64,000 nt of DNA, taken from Comamonas sp. SCN 67-35. Lineage in GTDB: Bacteria; Pseudomonadota; Gammaproteobacteria; Burkholderiales; Burkholderiaceae_C. Of the stretch, positions 45,276-56,910 are shown piece after piece (position 1 is the first letter of the stretch; each line of letters opens with the position of its first letter). The notes beneath the pieces were generated by a model. It worked only from the letters and a program-made list of their open reading frames with translations. It was not told the origin of the DNA and ran no database searches. The position numbers were made by a program, and so were the translations under genes. Location: positions 26,862 through 90,861 of the forward strand of contig MEFV01000021.1 of the NCBI GenBank assembly GCA_001725255.1. The letters are read 5' to 3'.

Positions 45276-45443
45276 GTTTGCGTCGCGCTGGTATTTTGCG
45301 ACGCTGGCCCCAGCGCAGCGGGGTTGCTCCTTGCGCGCGTTCATGCGGCTCCCTGGTTCGGGCCGCGCACCCACAAATCCGCATTAGCGTCGCTTTGACA
45401 GGCAGGGTCACACGCGTGGCGTGTCTGTCCAGGGCGTCAGACC

Positions 45444-46067
45444 ATGAACACGGTGGAAGCCAAGAAGGTCCTGGAGACCGCGTTGATCTGCTCGCAGCAG
45501 CCCTTGGCGCTGCGTGATCTGCGCGCGCTGTTCGACGAGGCGGTGGGCGCCGATACCATCAAGTTCCTGCTGGAAGAGCTGCAGGCGGACTGGGCGCAGC
45601 GCGGGGTGCAGCTGGTGCAGGTGGCGTCCGGCTGGCGGTTCCAGAGCCGCCCCGAGATGCGCATCTGGCTCGATCGCCTCGTGCCCGAGAAGCCCGCGCG
45701 CTACAGCCGTGCGACGCTGGAAACGCTGGCCATCATTGCGCACCGCCAGCCGGTGACGCGCGGTGACATCGAGGACATCCGTGGCGTGGTGGTGGGCAGC
45801 CTGATCATCAAGCAGCTGGAAGACCGGGGCTGGATCGAGGTGATCGGACACCGCGAGACGGTGGGGCGGCCCGCGCTTTTTGCCACCACGCGGCAGTTCC
45901 TCGATGACCTTGGCCTGCAATCGATTGCCGATTTGCCGCAGCTGCAGGCCGGCGCGGCGGACATGCTCGAAGGTGATGAGCGGCAGGCGGCGCTGGCGCT
46001 GCCCGCCGACGAGCGGCCGAATCTGGATGAGGGTGCACCAACCACCGCGGGAAATGATGATGAATGA
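45444..46067 (+). CDS. scpB: chromosome segregation/condensation protein ScpB
   Basis: A 207-residue partner of SMC-ScpA condensin with two winged helices. Family features are [20 protein letters not shown] at the N-terminus and [29 protein letters not shown] in the middle, then [18 protein letters not shown]. The acidic tail ends in the overlap with the pseudouridine synthase gene. No scpA gene is adjacent in this window. Confidence 0.95.
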   Translation: MNTVEAKKVLETALICSQQPLALRDLRALFDEAVGADTIKFLLEELQADWAQRGVQLVQVASGWRFQSRPEMRIWLDRLVPEKPARYSRATLETLAIIAHRQPVTRGDIEDIRGVVVGSLIIKQLEDRGWIEVIGHRETVGRPALFATTRQFLDDLGLQSIADLPQLQAGAADMLEGDERQAALALPADERPNLDEGAPTTAGNDDE

Positions 46068-47289
46068 CGAACAGAACGCAGGTCCGGTCGACAACGCTTC
46101 GGCCCATGGGCGCGCGCCTGAGGATCAGGAGCACGCGGCGCGGCGCACGCAGCTGGGCAGGCGCAGGCGGGGGCCGCGCGGCGCGCCGGGAGAAGGGCGG
46201 CCCGGGACGGTCGTTGAAGCGGGTGGCGGCGAGCCCGGATACCGGTTCGCGGATGTCGTCTCCGGACAGCTCGACCAGGACGATGAAAACCCCGAGCTCG
46301 CCGCGCCCAAGCGCGTGCTGCAGCCGCGCCCCGAATCGCCCAAGCTGCACAAGGTGCTGGCGCAGGCGGGCATGGGCTCGCGCCTGGAGATGGAGCAACT
46401 GATTTTGGAAGGGCGCATTTCGGTCAACAACGAACCGGCCCACATCGGTCAGCGGGTGCAGTTTGGCGACCAGATCAAGGTCAACGGCAGGCCGATCCGC
46501 TTTCGCATCGAGCCGCCCGCGCCGCGCGTGCTTGCCTACCACAAGCCCGCGGGAGAAGTGGTCACGATGGACGACCCGGAAAACCGCCCGACGGTGTTTC
46601 GCAAACTCCCGCGACTGCCTCAGGGCAAGTGGCAGTCGGTGGGGCGCCTCGACCTGAATACCGAGGGCTTGCTGCTCTTCACCAATTCGGGCGATCTGGC
46701 CAACCGGCTGATGCATCCTCGCTTCGGCACGGAACGCGAATATGCCGTGCGCGTGCTCGGGGCCTTGAGCAATGAGGAAAAGCAGCAACTGCTCGACGGC
46801 GTCACGCTCGACGACGGTATGGCGGCATTCGGCACCATCGAAGACGGCGGGGGGGAAGGCGCCAATTGCTGGTACCGCGTGACGATTGCCGAGGGCCGCA
46901 ACCGCGAGGTGCGCCGCATGATCGAAGCCGTGGGCCATGCCGTGAGCCGCCTCATCCGCATCCGCTACGGCGCCATGGTGCTGCCGCGCGGCCTCAAGCG
47001 CGGCACCTGGATGGAGCTGGACGAACGCGACATCCGCGCGCTGACGCAGGCGGCGGGTCTGCCTGATCGGGCACCGGCCCGCGGCGAGCGCAAGGGTGGC
47101 GGTGGTGGCGGGCAGAGAAACGGCCGACGTGGTGCACAGGGGCAGCAGGGGCGCGATTCCCGTCAGGGCGGCAGTGCCCAGCCCGACCCGATGAAGACCT
47201 CGGTGGGCTACATCGGCGCCGACAGCTTCGCACGCCAGCGCCGCCAGCGGCAAAATCCCGGCCAGCGCCGGAGTGGCCGTCGGCCCTGA
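46060..47289 (+). CDS. rluB: 23S rRNA pseudouridine(2605) synthase RluB
   Basis: A 409-residue RsuA/RluB-family enzyme. A 90-residue basic and acidic N-terminal extension precedes the S4 domain ([20 protein letters not shown]), then the catalytic motif [19 protein letters not shown] and [20 protein letters not shown]. The C-terminal 70 residues are glycine/arginine/glutamine-rich, typical of beta-proteobacterial RluB and possibly an RNA-binding tail. Three ATG codons are in tandem (46054, 46057, 46060); the last has the best distance to GCGGGA. It overlaps scpB by eight bases. Confidence 0.94.
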   Translation: MNDEQNAGPVDNASAHGRAPEDQEHAARRTQLGRRRRGPRGAPGEGRPGTVVEAGGGEPGYRFADVVSGQLDQDDENPELAAPKRVLQPRPESPKLHKVLAQAGMGSRLEMEQLILEGRISVNNEPAHIGQRVQFGDQIKVNGRPIRFRIEPPAPRVLAYHKPAGEVVTMDDPENRPTVFRKLPRLPQGKWQSVGRLDLNTEGLLLFTNSGDLANRLMHPRFGTEREYAVRVLGALSNEEKQQLLDGVTLDDGMAAFGTIEDGGGEGANCWYRVTIAEGRNREVRRMIEAVGHAVSRLIRIRYGAMVLPRGLKRGTWMELDERDIRALTQAAGLPDRAPARGERKGGGGGGQRNGRRGAQGQQGRDSRQGGSAQPDPMKTSVGYIGADSFARQRRQRQNPGQRRSGRRP

Positions 47290-47366
47290 CCGTACACCGT
47301 AAAATCGACTGTTTTTTGCACTTGTTGCAAGTCCCGCTTCATTTCATTCAGAACAGGAACAGCCCC

Positions 47367-47792
47367 ATGGCCCTCGAACGTACCCTCTCCATCATCAAAC
47401 CCGATGCCGTCGCCAAGAATGTGATCGGCCAGATCTATGCGCGTTTTGAAGCCGCGGGTCTGAAGATCGCCGCCGCCCGCATGATCCATCTCTCGCGTGC
47501 GCAGGCCGAGCAGTTCTACGCCGTGCACAAGGAGCGCCCCTTCTTCAAGGATCTGGTCGATTTCATGATCTCCGGCCCGGTCATGGTGCAGGTGCTCGAA
47601 GGCGAGAACGCCGTCCTGAAGAACCGCGAGCTCATGGGCGCCACCGACCCGAAGAAGGCCGCGCCCGGCACCATCCGCGCCGATTTCGCCGACAGCATCG
47701 ATGCCAACGCGGTGCATGGCTCCGACGCGGCCGAGACCGCCGCCGTGGAAGTGGCCTTCTTCTTCCCGGGCTGGTCCGTTTACGCTCGCTGA
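47367..47792 (+). CDS. ndk: nucleoside diphosphate kinase
   Basis: A 141-residue enzyme that moves the terminal phosphate between nucleoside di- and triphosphates. It begins [20 protein letters not shown], has [20 protein letters not shown] and the phosphohistidine motif NAVHGSDA near residue 117. An AGGAAC ribosome site lies before the ATG. It opens the conserved ndk-rlmN-pilW-rodZ-ispG-hisS block. Confidence 0.98.
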   Translation: MALERTLSIIKPDAVAKNVIGQIYARFEAAGLKIAAARMIHLSRAQAEQFYAVHKERPFFKDLVDFMISGPVMVQVLEGENAVLKNRELMGATDPKKAAPGTIRADFADSIDANAVHGSDAAETAAVEVAFFFPGWSVYAR

Positions 47793-47847
47793 TGAGCACG
47801 TTTCGCCGGGCGCCTGTCCGCTGTCAGGCCCCGGCGGGAGCAATGTC

Positions 47848-48960
47848 ATGATCACCAATCTCCTCGACCTGGACCGCGACGCGCTCGCCGCATTCTGTGG
47901 CCAGCTTGGGGAAAAGCCGTTTCGCGCGACCCAGCTGTTTCGCTGGATGCACCAGCGCGGCGTGCAGGATTTCGACCAGATGACGGATCTGGCCAAGTCC
48001 TTTCGTGAAAAGCTCAAGGACTGCGCCTACATCGTGGCGCCGCCGGTGGCCAAGGAACATGTCTCGCAGGATGGCACGGTCAAGTGGCTGTTCGACGTGG
48101 GCCGCAACAACGCGATCGAAACCGTCTACATCCCCGAGGACGACCGCGGCACGCTGTGCGTCTCTTCGCAGGCCGGCTGCGCGGTGGGCTGCCGCTTCTG
48201 CTCCACCGGGCACCAGGGCTTCAGCCGGCACCTGACGGCAGGCGAGATCGTCGGCCAGCTCTGGTGGGCCGAGCACGCGCTGCGCAAGCGCCTGGGCACC
48301 GACGAACGCGTTGTCACCAACGTGGTCTTCATGGGCATGGGCGAGCCCATGCACAACTACCCGGCGCTGGTGCCGGCGCTGCGCACCATGCTGGACGACC
48401 ATGCCTATGGCCTGTCGCGGCGGCGGGTGACCGTGTCCACGTCGGGCGTGGTGCCGATGATCGACCGTCTCGCGGGCGATTGCCCCGTGGCGCTGGCGAT
48501 TTCGCTGCATGCGCCCACGGATGCGCTGCGCGACACGCTGGTGCCGCTCAATCGCAAGTATCCGATCGCCGAGCTGCTCGGCGCGGCCCGGCGCTATCTC
48601 GATGTGGCGCCGCGCGATTTCATCACCTTCGAATATTGCATGCTCGATGGCGTGAACGATCAGCCCGAGCAGGCGCGCCAGCTCGTCGAACTGATCAACG
48701 ACAAGCGCTGGGCAGGCTTGTCGTGCAAGCTCAACCTGATTCCGTTCAATCCCTTCCCGCAGTCCGGTTTGCGCCGTTCGCCCAATGCGGCGATCGCGGC
48801 TTTTGCCAAGGTGCTGCTCGATGCCGGCGTGGTGACGACGGTGCGCAAGACGCGTGGCGACGATATCGACGCAGCCTGCGGGCAACTGGCGGGCGAGGTG
48901 CAGGATCGCACGCGCGCCAGTGAACGCATGGCCAAGCTGCGCGAGAGCGTGGCGCATTGA
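47848..48960 (+). CDS. rlmN: dual-specificity RNA methyltransferase RlmN
   Basis: A 370-residue radical-SAM enzyme that methylates C2 of adenine 2503 in 23S rRNA and adenine 37 in some tRNAs. The radical-SAM cluster motif is [11 protein letters not shown] near residue 115; [25 protein letters not shown] and the catalytic cysteines (including C near residue 350 in DAACGQLAG) follow. Start 47848 has GGGAG upstream. Confidence 0.97.
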   Translation: MITNLLDLDRDALAAFCGQLGEKPFRATQLFRWMHQRGVQDFDQMTDLAKSFREKLKDCAYIVAPPVAKEHVSQDGTVKWLFDVGRNNAIETVYIPEDDRGTLCVSSQAGCAVGCRFCSTGHQGFSRHLTAGEIVGQLWWAEHALRKRLGTDERVVTNVVFMGMGEPMHNYPALVPALRTMLDDHAYGLSRRRVTVSTSGVVPMIDRLAGDCPVALAISLHAPTDALRDTLVPLNRKYPIAELLGAARRYLDVAPRDFITFEYCMLDGVNDQPEQARQLVELINDKRWAGLSCKLNLIPFNPFPQSGLRRSPNAAIAAFAKVLLDAGVVTTVRKTRGDDIDAACGQLAGEVQDRTRASERMAKLRESVAH

Positions 48961-48989
48961 GCGGCCCCAACATGAAGGAGGAACAGGCA

Positions 48990-49817
48990 ATGGTCTCATG
49001 GCACTCGATGCTTCGCGGCGCGGGCAGTTGGCTGGCGGTCATGCTGTTGGCGGCTTCTTTGCTTGCGTTGCAGGGATGTGCCCATCAGCCTGCTTCTGGC
49101 GATGCAGGGGCCGCGGCCGCATCGGACAAGGGCGCGGGCACCGACGCCCGCAAGCGGGCGCATATCCGGCTGGAGCTGGCTGCCAGCTATCTGCAGTCGG
49201 GCAGGACCGATGTGGCCCTGGACGAGGCGCGTCAGGCGGTGGCGGCGGACCCCACCTATGCCGAAGCCTGGCATCTGCGTGGCTTGGTGTACCTGGCTCA
49301 GCGGGAATGGGCGAGGGCGCAGTCGGATCTGGACCGTGCGCATGAGCTCAAGCCGAATGATCCGGACATCCTGCACAACCTGGGCTGGCTGCGCTGCGAG
49401 CAGAAGGACTATGACGCGGCCGATGCCTTGTTCAAGCAGGCGCTGGCCACCCCGGGCTACACCGAGCGCGTGAAGACGCAGGCGGCCCAGGGGGTGTGTT
49501 ACGAGCGCGCAGGACATTTGAAGCTGGCGCATGAGGCCCTGCTGCACGCCTATGAGTTCGATGCGCGCAATCCGGTCGTGGGCCTGCATCTTGCCTCCGT
49601 CATCTTTGCCCAGGGTGACGCCCAGCGGGCGCAGTTCTACATTCGCCGCGTGAACAACGGCGAGTACTCCGATGCGGCATCGCTGTGGCTGGGCATCAAG
49701 ATCGAGCGTGCACTCAAGGACACGCAGGCCATGGGCCAGCTGGCCGAGCAGTTGAACAAGCGCTACCCCTCGTCCAAGGAGGCTTTGGCCCTGGGCCGTG
49801 GAGCGTTTGATGAGTGA
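48990..49817 (+). CDS. pilW: type IV pilus biogenesis/stability lipoprotein PilW (PilF)
   Basis: A 275-residue TPR lipoprotein needed for assembly of the PilQ secretin in relatives. A signal peptide with lipobox (ALQGCAH, about residue 31) is followed by five or six tetratricopeptide repeats, for example DPTYAEAWHLRGLVYLAQRE and PNDPDILHNLGWLRCEQKDY. The ATG at 48990 has a strong AAGGAGGA site; an upstream ATG at 48972 lacks one. Its last eight bases overlap the rodZ-like gene. Confidence 0.93.
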   Translation: MVSWHSMLRGAGSWLAVMLLAASLLALQGCAHQPASGDAGAAAASDKGAGTDARKRAHIRLELAASYLQSGRTDVALDEARQAVAADPTYAEAWHLRGLVYLAQREWARAQSDLDRAHELKPNDPDILHNLGWLRCEQKDYDAADALFKQALATPGYTERVKTQAAQGVCYERAGHLKLAHEALLHAYEFDARNPVVGLHLASVIFAQGDAQRAQFYIRRVNNGEYSDAASLWLGIKIERALKDTQAMGQLAEQLNKRYPSSKEALALGRGAFDE

Positions 49818-50745
49818 GCCCGAATCCGGCGTGCCGCAGCAAGATCAGGCCGCGCTCGCGGCGGACGCCGGCGCGCCCATGACGGCGGGGCGCCTGCTCG
49901 CCGCCCGGCGCGAGGACGCGGGCCTGCACCTGGCGGCTCTGGCGGCCACGCTCAAGGTGCCGCTGCACAAGTTGCAGGCGCTGGAAGGGGATCGGTACGA
50001 CGCGTTCAATGACGTCGTCTTCCTGCGCGCGCTGGCCTCCAGTGTCTGCCGCGTGCTCAAGATGGATGCGGGCCCGGTGCTCGCCCTGCTGCCGCAGAGC
50101 GCGCCCGTGGCGCTCAAGGATCAGCAGGGTTTGAACGCCCGGTTCAAGGAGGCCGGGAGCCGCTCGGATGGTGCCGGGGCACTGGGCTTGCCGATGTCGC
50201 GCCTGACCGCGTTTGCCGTGATCGCGCTGCTGGCGGCCGCGCTGGTGATTGCGTTCGTGCCGCGTACCGACAACGCCGCCTCGGTGCCGCCGCAGGTCGC
50301 GACCGAGCCGGCGCCTGCGCAGGCGACCGAGTCGGCCCCGGCTCCGGCCCGCGAGCCAGCCCCCGTGGTGCTGCCGCTTGCCGCCACTGGCCCCGCACCG
50401 GGCAACAGCCCCTCGGCACCGATGGCGGCGCCACCGGACACGGTAGCCGCAACCAAGTTGGAAGAACCCCCGGCCGAGCCCGGGTTGAATGCGCCGGCCG
50501 CCACGGTAGCCGATGCGTTGGTCATACAGGCGCGCGAACAGACCTGGGTGCAGGTACGCGACGCCAAGGGCGCGGTGTTGGCCGAGCGCACCTTGCACAA
50601 GGGTGAGCGCTATGCGCTGCAAGGCAGTGGTCCCTGGTCCGTCGTGGTCGGGCGCGCGGATGCGGCCGATGTGACCGTGCGGGGTCAACCCATGGATTTG
50701 AGTGCCATCGCGCGCAGCAACGTCGCACGGTTTGAGGTGAAGTAA
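49810..50745 (+). CDS. rodZ: RodZ-like cytoskeletal/helix-turn-helix membrane protein
   Basis: A 311-residue protein with an N-terminal HTH (AGRLLAARREDAGLHLAALA ... LHKLQALEGDRYDAF, residues about 29-75), a single transmembrane helix near residues 130-155 (AFAVIALLAAALVIAF), a proline/alanine-rich periplasmic linker, and a C-terminal DUF4115 beta domain (REQTWVQVRDAKGAVLAERT). RodZ links the MreB cytoskeleton to the cell wall; as elsewhere in Betaproteobacteria it sits between pilW and ispG. Confidence 0.92.
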   Translation: MSEPESGVPQQDQAALAADAGAPMTAGRLLAARREDAGLHLAALAATLKVPLHKLQALEGDRYDAFNDVVFLRALASSVCRVLKMDAGPVLALLPQSAPVALKDQQGLNARFKEAGSRSDGAGALGLPMSRLTAFAVIALLAAALVIAFVPRTDNAASVPPQVATEPAPAQATESAPAPAREPAPVVLPLAATGPAPGNSPSAPMAAPPDTVAATKLEEPPAEPGLNAPAATVADALVIQAREQTWVQVRDAKGAVLAERTLHKGERYALQGSGPWSVVVGRADAADVTVRGQPMDLSAIARSNVARFEVK

Positions 50746-52023
<1,278 letters not shown>

Positions 52024-52040
52024 CGCGTTCGTTTTCATGG

Positions 52041-52098
52041 AAAAGTGAGCTATTGGCGCTTGATGGACAAGCGCTTGAGCCTGTTTTTATATAAATTT
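52041..52098. repeat. dispersed palindromic repeat, copy 4
   Basis: GAGCTATTGGCGCTTGATGG continues into ACAAGCGCTTGAGCCTGTTTTTATA; the GCGCTTG / CAAGCGC arms form a perfect hairpin. It fills the 83-base gap between ispG and hisS, where it ends in a T-rich stretch and may weaken read-through. Confidence 0.85.
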
Positions 52099-52106
52099 CC
52101 GACACC

Positions 52107-53396
52107 ATGCAAAGACTGGCCGCCATCAAGGGCATGAACGACATCCTGCCGCCGGACTCCGCCCGCTGGGAGTGGCTGGAGTCCGTGGTGCGCTCGCTGA
52201 TGCAGCGCTACGCCTACCGCGCCATCCGCACGCCCATCGTCGAGCCGACGGCGCTCTTCGTGCGCGGGCTGGGGCAGGTGACCGACATCGTCGAGAAGGA
52301 GATGTACTCCTTCGAGGACCGGCTCAACGGCGAGCAGCTCACGCTGCGCCCCGAAGCGACCGCCGGCGTGGTGCGCGCGGTGGTCGAGCATTCGCTGCTG
52401 CACGACGGTGGCAAGCGCCTGTACTACATGGGCCCGATGTTCCGCCACGAGCGCCCCCAGCGCGGGCGCTACCGCCAGTTTCACCAGATCGGCGCCGAGG
52501 CGCTGGGTTTTCCCGGCGCCGAGATGGACGCGGAGATCATCCTGCTGGCGCAGGCGCTCTGGGCCGAGCTGGGCCTGCAGGACGTGCGGCTGGAGCTCAA
52601 CAGCCTGGGCCAGCCCGAGGAGCGCAAGGCGCACCGCGCGGCACTGATCACTCATTTCGAGCAGCACCGCGAGCTGCTCGATGAAGATGCACAGCGGCGC
52701 CTGTACACCAACCCGCTGCGCATCCTCGACACCAAGAACCCGGCCATGCAGGCCGTGGTCGAGTCGGCCCCCCGGCTCATGGATTACCTGGGCGACGCCT
52801 CGCGCCAGCACCTGCAGACCGTGCAATCCATTCTCGATGCGGCCGGGGTGGCGTGGCGCATCAATCCACGCCTGGTGCGCGGCATGGACTATTACAACCT
52901 CACGGTGTTCGAGTTCGTCACCGACCAGCTCGGCGCGCAGGGCACGATCTGCGGCGGTGGCCGCTACGACTACCTGATCGAGGAAATGGGCGGCAAACCC
53001 GCGCCCGCCGTGGGCTGGGCGTTGGGCGTGGAGCGCGTGCTCGAACTGCTCAAGGAGCAGCAGCGCCAGGCCCCGGCCGCCGTACCCGACGCCTACGCCG
53101 TGGTGGCCGATGCGGCCTTCCTGCCCGCCGTGATGGCGCTGCTGCAGCAGCTGCGCCTGCGCGGCGTGGCGGTGCAGATGCACAGCGGCGCGGCCCAGGC
53201 GCAGGGGTTGGGCAGCATCAAGACGCAATTCAAGAAAGCCGATGGCAGTGGTGCGCGGTACGCTCTTGTTTTCGGAGCGGATGAAATGCATGCCGGAATG
53301 GTGTCCGTCAAACCCCTGCGTGAAGCAGGCGAGCAAAAACAGGTCCCGCTGGCCGACATCGCCGCCCTGGCGGCCAGCCTACAATCCGCGCGCTGA
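52107..53396 (+). CDS. hisS: histidyl-tRNA synthetase
   Basis: A 429-residue class II aminoacyl-tRNA synthetase. Motif 1 region [14 protein letters not shown], the HisRS-specific [14 protein letters not shown], motif 2 [20 protein letters not shown], the histidine motifs [15 protein letters not shown] and motif 3 [14 protein letters not shown], then a C-terminal anticodon-binding domain. It stands at the usual place between ispG and the YfgM-like gene. Confidence 0.98.
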   Translation: MQRLAAIKGMNDILPPDSARWEWLESVVRSLMQRYAYRAIRTPIVEPTALFVRGLGQVTDIVEKEMYSFEDRLNGEQLTLRPEATAGVVRAVVEHSLLHDGGKRLYYMGPMFRHERPQRGRYRQFHQIGAEALGFPGAEMDAEIILLAQALWAELGLQDVRLELNSLGQPEERKAHRAALITHFEQHRELLDEDAQRRLYTNPLRILDTKNPAMQAVVESAPRLMDYLGDASRQHLQTVQSILDAAGVAWRINPRLVRGMDYYNLTVFEFVTDQLGAQGTICGGGRYDYLIEEMGGKPAPAVGWALGVERVLELLKEQQRQAPAAVPDAYAVVADAAFLPAVMALLQQLRLRGVAVQMHSGAAQAQGLGSIKTQFKKADGSGARYALVFGADEMHAGMVSVKPLREAGEQKQVPLADIAALAASLQSAR

Positions 53397-53411
53397 AAGA
53401 AAGACCGAACG

Positions 53412-54029
53412 ATGGCACACCATTTCGACCTCGAAGAACAGGAACAGATCGCCCAGTTCAAGCATTTCTGGGACACCTGGGGCACGCTCATCACCTGGAC
53501 CGTCATTTGGCAGGGCCGTCAGGCGCAGCAGGCGGTGGCGATGATGGACGCGGTCGAAGTCGCGGCGCAAGCCAAGGACCTCGATCGCGTGCAGCAGATT
53601 TTTGGTGATCTGCGCAAGGACTATCCGCGTACCGCGCAGGCGGGGCAGGCCGGGCTCCTGGCCGCGCAGGAATATGCCAATGCCGGGCGCTGGAAAGAAG
53701 CCCAGGCGGCCCTGACCTGGGTCGCGGACAACGCGAGCGATGACGGCTATGTGGCGCTCGCCCGTCTGCGGCTGGCGGCGGTGCTGATGCAGGAAAAATC
53801 CTACGACCAGGCCTTGGCGCAGTTGTCATCCACCTTTCCGCCGGAGTTCGCCGCCATGGTGGCCGATCGCAAGGGGGACGTGCTCAACCTGCAGGGCAAG
53901 AAGCAGGAGGCGATCGAACAATACCGCCGTGCCTGGGATGGGCTGGGTGAGCAGGCAAGCTATCGCCAGGTCGTGCAGGCCAAGCTCGACGCTCTGGGCG
54001 CCGCCACGCCGGCCAAGGGGGGCGCATGA
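53412..54029 (+). CDS. YfgM-like TPR protein with a shortened membrane anchor
   Basis: A 205-residue protein of the YfgM family (ancillary SecYEG subunit; periplasmic TPR domain). The N-terminus is family-like (FDLEEQEQIAQFKHFWDTWG) and the TPR part (residues about 50-200) is complete. Relatives have a full transmembrane helix after TLITW; here only about eleven apolar residues (LITWTVIW) remain before the basic GRQAQQAV, so some 15-20 residues seem to have been lost in frame. If real, the protein may not be anchored. It overlaps bamB by four bases. Confidence 0.88.
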   Translation: MAHHFDLEEQEQIAQFKHFWDTWGTLITWTVIWQGRQAQQAVAMMDAVEVAAQAKDLDRVQQIFGDLRKDYPRTAQAGQAGLLAAQEYANAGRWKEAQAALTWVADNASDDGYVALARLRLAAVLMQEKSYDQALAQLSSTFPPEFAAMVADRKGDVLNLQGKKQEAIEQYRRAWDGLGEQASYRQVVQAKLDALGAATPAKGGA

Positions 54030-55165
54030 TGGGCGCGGCAAACCGTACGCTGCGCCTGCTGGCGACCTGTGCTGTCGTGGCATCGGCACTGGTACTGGGC
54101 GCCTGTGGTTCATCCAGGCCCAAGCCGGTCGAGCTGGGTGCGGTCGTTCCCTTGCTTCCCGTGCACCTGTCCTGGCAGACTCAGATCGGTTCGGTGGGCA
54201 GGTTGGTGCTCGCCCCTGCCGTGCACGGCGACACCGTCGTGCTCGCTTCGGAAGGAGGCACGGTCACGGCGCTGGATGCGCGCAGTGGCGCGAGCCTCTG
54301 GCGGGTGCAGCTCGCCGATGCACTGTCGGCGGGTGTCGGCAGCGACGGCCAGCGCGCCGCCGTAATTTCCCGTGGCCGCGAACTGATCGTCATGCAGGCG
54401 GGGCACGAGCTCTGGCGCAAACCTCTGCCGGCGCAGACGTTCACGGCGCCGCTGGTGGCGGGCGGGCGCGTCTTCGTGATGACGGCCGATCGCTCGGTGA
54501 TGGCGTTTGACGGCAGGAGCGGCGCCAGCCTGTGGAACCAGCAGCGCCAGGGCGAAACCCTGGTGTTGCGCGAAAACGGCCTCTTGATGGCCGTTGGCGA
54601 TACGCTGGTGGCCGGTATTTCCGGGCGCATGGTGGGGTTCGATCCTGATTCCGGGAGGGTGCGCTGGGAGGCGCCGCTGGCCACGCCGCGCGGCGCCAAC
54701 GATGTCGAGCGTCTGGTGGAAGTGATGGGCGGCGTGAGCCGTGAAGGCAACGTGGTCTGCGCCCGGGCGTTTCAGGCGGCCGTGGGCTGTGTGGACGCCG
54801 CTCGCGGTGCCTTGCTCTGGACGCGGACCGCTCATGGTGCCCGGGGCATCGACGGTGATGCGCAGGCGCTGTATGGCGCCGAAAGCAATGGCCTCGTGCA
54901 GGCCTGGAAACGCGCCGACGGCGCGCCCCTGTGGACGTGGCAGCAATTGCGCTATCGCCATCTCACGGCACCGCTGTTGCTTGGGCGCTCGGTGGTGATC
55001 GGCGACAGCACGGGCCTCGTGCACCTGCTGTCCAAGGAAGACGGCTCGCCGCTGAACCGCTTGACGACGGACAGCTCAGGCGTGGCCACGACGCCCGTGG
55101 TGGCAGGCAAGACCTTGGTCGTGGTCACGCGCCAGGGCAGCGTCTACGGTTTTCGACCGGATTGA
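54026..55165 (+). CDS. bamB: outer-membrane assembly lipoprotein BamB
   Basis: A 379-residue lipoprotein with a signal peptide and lipobox (LVLGACG, about residue 26) followed by an eight-bladed PQQ-like beta-propeller. Blade repeats of the type [20 protein letters not shown] and [20 protein letters not shown] are visible. It helps BamA insert outer-membrane barrels. It is coupled to the YfgM-like gene (ATGA) and lies 11 bases before der. Confidence 0.95.
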   Translation: MMGAANRTLRLLATCAVVASALVLGACGSSRPKPVELGAVVPLLPVHLSWQTQIGSVGRLVLAPAVHGDTVVLASEGGTVTALDARSGASLWRVQLADALSAGVGSDGQRAAVISRGRELIVMQAGHELWRKPLPAQTFTAPLVAGGRVFVMTADRSVMAFDGRSGASLWNQQRQGETLVLRENGLLMAVGDTLVAGISGRMVGFDPDSGRVRWEAPLATPRGANDVERLVEVMGGVSREGNVVCARAFQAAVGCVDAARGALLWTRTAHGARGIDGDAQALYGAESNGLVQAWKRADGAPLWTWQQLRYRHLTAPLLLGRSVVIGDSTGLVHLLSKEDGSPLNRLTTDSSGVATTPVVAGKTLVVVTRQGSVYGFRPD

Positions 55166-55176
55166 CAGGACGATTC

Positions 55177-56520
55177 GTGAAGCCAGTCATCGCCCTCGTG
55201 GGGCGGACCAACGTCGGCAAATCGACGCTCTTCAATCGCCTCACGCGATCGCGCGATGCGATCGTGGCGGATGCGGCCGGGCTGACGCGTGACCGCCACT
55301 ACGGCCTCGGACGGCTGGGCAGGCACGAATACATCGTCGTCGATACCGGCGGTTTCGAGCCCGATGCGGACAGCGGCATCTACCGCGAGATGGCCCGGCA
55401 GACCGAGCAGGCGATCGCCGAAGCCGATGTCGTCATTTTCGTCGTGGACGTGCGCGCGGGCCTCTCGGCACAGGACCACGACATTGCCGTGTACCTGCGC
55501 CGGCTGGGCAGGCCTTGCGTGCTCGCGGGCAACAAGGCCGAAGGCATGCAGGAAAGCGCCTTGCTCGGCGAGTTCTACGAACTCGGCCTGGGGCAGGTGC
55601 ATCCGGTGTCGGCCGCGCATGGGCAGGGCATACGCAGCCTGCTGGAGGCCGCGCTGGAGCCCCTGGCGCTGCCCGAGCCCGACGATGAGGCCGTGCAGGA
55701 TCACGGAAATACCATACGCCTTGCTGTGGCGGGCCGGCCCAATGTCGGCAAGTCCACCTTGATCAACGCCTGGCTGGGGGAAGAACGCCTCGTGGCGTTC
55801 GACCTGCCGGGGACGACGCGCGATGCCATCACCGTGCCGTTCGAGCACCGCGGTCAGAAATACGAGCTGGTCGATACGGCCGGGCTGCGCCGCCGTGGCA
55901 AGGTGTTCGAGACCATCGAGAAGTTTTCGGTCGTCAAGACCCTGCGGGCGATCGAATCGGCGCACGTGGTGCTGCTGCTGCTGGACGCGACGCAGGGCGT
56001 GACCGACCAGGATGCGCACATCGCCGGCTACATCCTTGAGAGCGGTCGCGCTGTCGTGGTGGCCGTGAACAAATGGGATGCGGTGGACGATTACCAGCGC
56101 CAGCAGGTTCAGCGCTCGATCGAGAACCGGCTGGCCTTCATGAAATTCGCCACGATCCACTTCATTTCAGCCGCTCGCAGGCAGGGGATTGCCGCCATCT
56201 GGGACTCGATCCGCAAGGCGTATCACGCCTCGATCTGCAAGATGCCGACACCGGTGCTCACGCGCGTGTTGCTGGAATCGGTGCAGTTTCAGACCCCCAA
56301 GCGCTCCGGTGGCTCCCGGCCCAAGCCCCGCTACGCGCACCAAGGCGGCATGAATCCGCCGGTCATCGTCGTCCATGGCAATTCTCTGGAGCACCTGACC
56401 GACGCCTACAAGCGTTTCCTCGAAGGGCGCTTTCGCAAGCAGTTCGACTTGGTGGGCACGCCGCTGAGGGTGGAATTCAAGACGTCGAAAAATCCCTATA
56501 CCGACAAAAACGACTCTTGA
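55177..56520 (+). CDS. der: ribosome-biogenesis GTPase Der (EngA)
   Basis: A 447-residue GTPase with two G domains and a KH-like C-terminus, needed for 50S assembly. First P-loop GRTNVGKST (the usual proline is threonine), second GRPNVGKST near residue 185; both have DTAG/DTGG switch motifs and NKxE/NKWD specificity motifs. It starts at GTG 55177 with AGGA upstream. It follows bamB closely and precedes hfq, as in related genomes. Confidence 0.97.
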   Translation: MKPVIALVGRTNVGKSTLFNRLTRSRDAIVADAAGLTRDRHYGLGRLGRHEYIVVDTGGFEPDADSGIYREMARQTEQAIAEADVVIFVVDVRAGLSAQDHDIAVYLRRLGRPCVLAGNKAEGMQESALLGEFYELGLGQVHPVSAAHGQGIRSLLEAALEPLALPEPDDEAVQDHGNTIRLAVAGRPNVGKSTLINAWLGEERLVAFDLPGTTRDAITVPFEHRGQKYELVDTAGLRRRGKVFETIEKFSVVKTLRAIESAHVVLLLLDATQGVTDQDAHIAGYILESGRAVVVAVNKWDAVDDYQRQQVQRSIENRLAFMKFATIHFISAARRQGIAAIWDSIRKAYHASICKMPTPVLTRVLLESVQFQTPKRSGGSRPKPRYAHQGGMNPPVIVVHGNSLEHLTDAYKRFLEGRFRKQFDLVGTPLRVEFKTSKNPYTDKNDS

Positions 56521-56609
56521 AAATGTGCCTTGCCGCCCGCACCCTGTTGGCTCGGGTTGCTGTGGTAAGGTGACGCACCACAACAACAGTTTTGAACACG
56601 GAGCATATC

Positions 56610-56858
56610 GTGAGCAACAAAGGCCAACTACTTCAAGATCCGTTCCTGAACGCGCTGCGGCGCGAACACGTGCCAGTTTCCATCTATCTCGTCAACGGCA
56701 TCAAGCTGCAGGGGCAGATCGAGTCCTTCGATCAGTACGTGGTTTTGCTGCGCAATACCGTCACGCAGATGGTCTACAAGCACGCCATTTCGACCATCGT
56801 TCCAGGTCGTGCCGTCAACTTCGCTGCGGCGGAAACGGCCGAGCCTGGCGAGCAATAA
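56610..56858 (+). CDS. hfq: RNA chaperone Hfq
   Basis: An 82-residue Sm-like protein that pairs small RNAs with messengers. Core motifs are [20 protein letters not shown], the Sm1 region [20 protein letters not shown] and the Sm2 [10 protein letters not shown], with a short acidic tail. The GTG start at 56610 has GGAG at the right distance; a TTG six codons earlier is less likely. Confidence 0.97.
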   Translation: MSNKGQLLQDPFLNALRREHVPVSIYLVNGIKLQGQIESFDQYVVLLRNTVTQMVYKHAISTIVPGRAVNFAAAETAEPGEQ

Positions 56859-56910
56859 GCGTCGTGGGACAGGGTGAGGCCGTGCCCCTGCTCATTGCCG
56901 GGGTGCTGCC

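Noticed and set aside
45280..45315. Two GC-rich hairpins after rluD as a terminator
   Set aside because: Stems are good (GCGTCGC/GCGACGC and CGCTGG/CCAGCG) but neither is followed by a T run, so the call would be weak.
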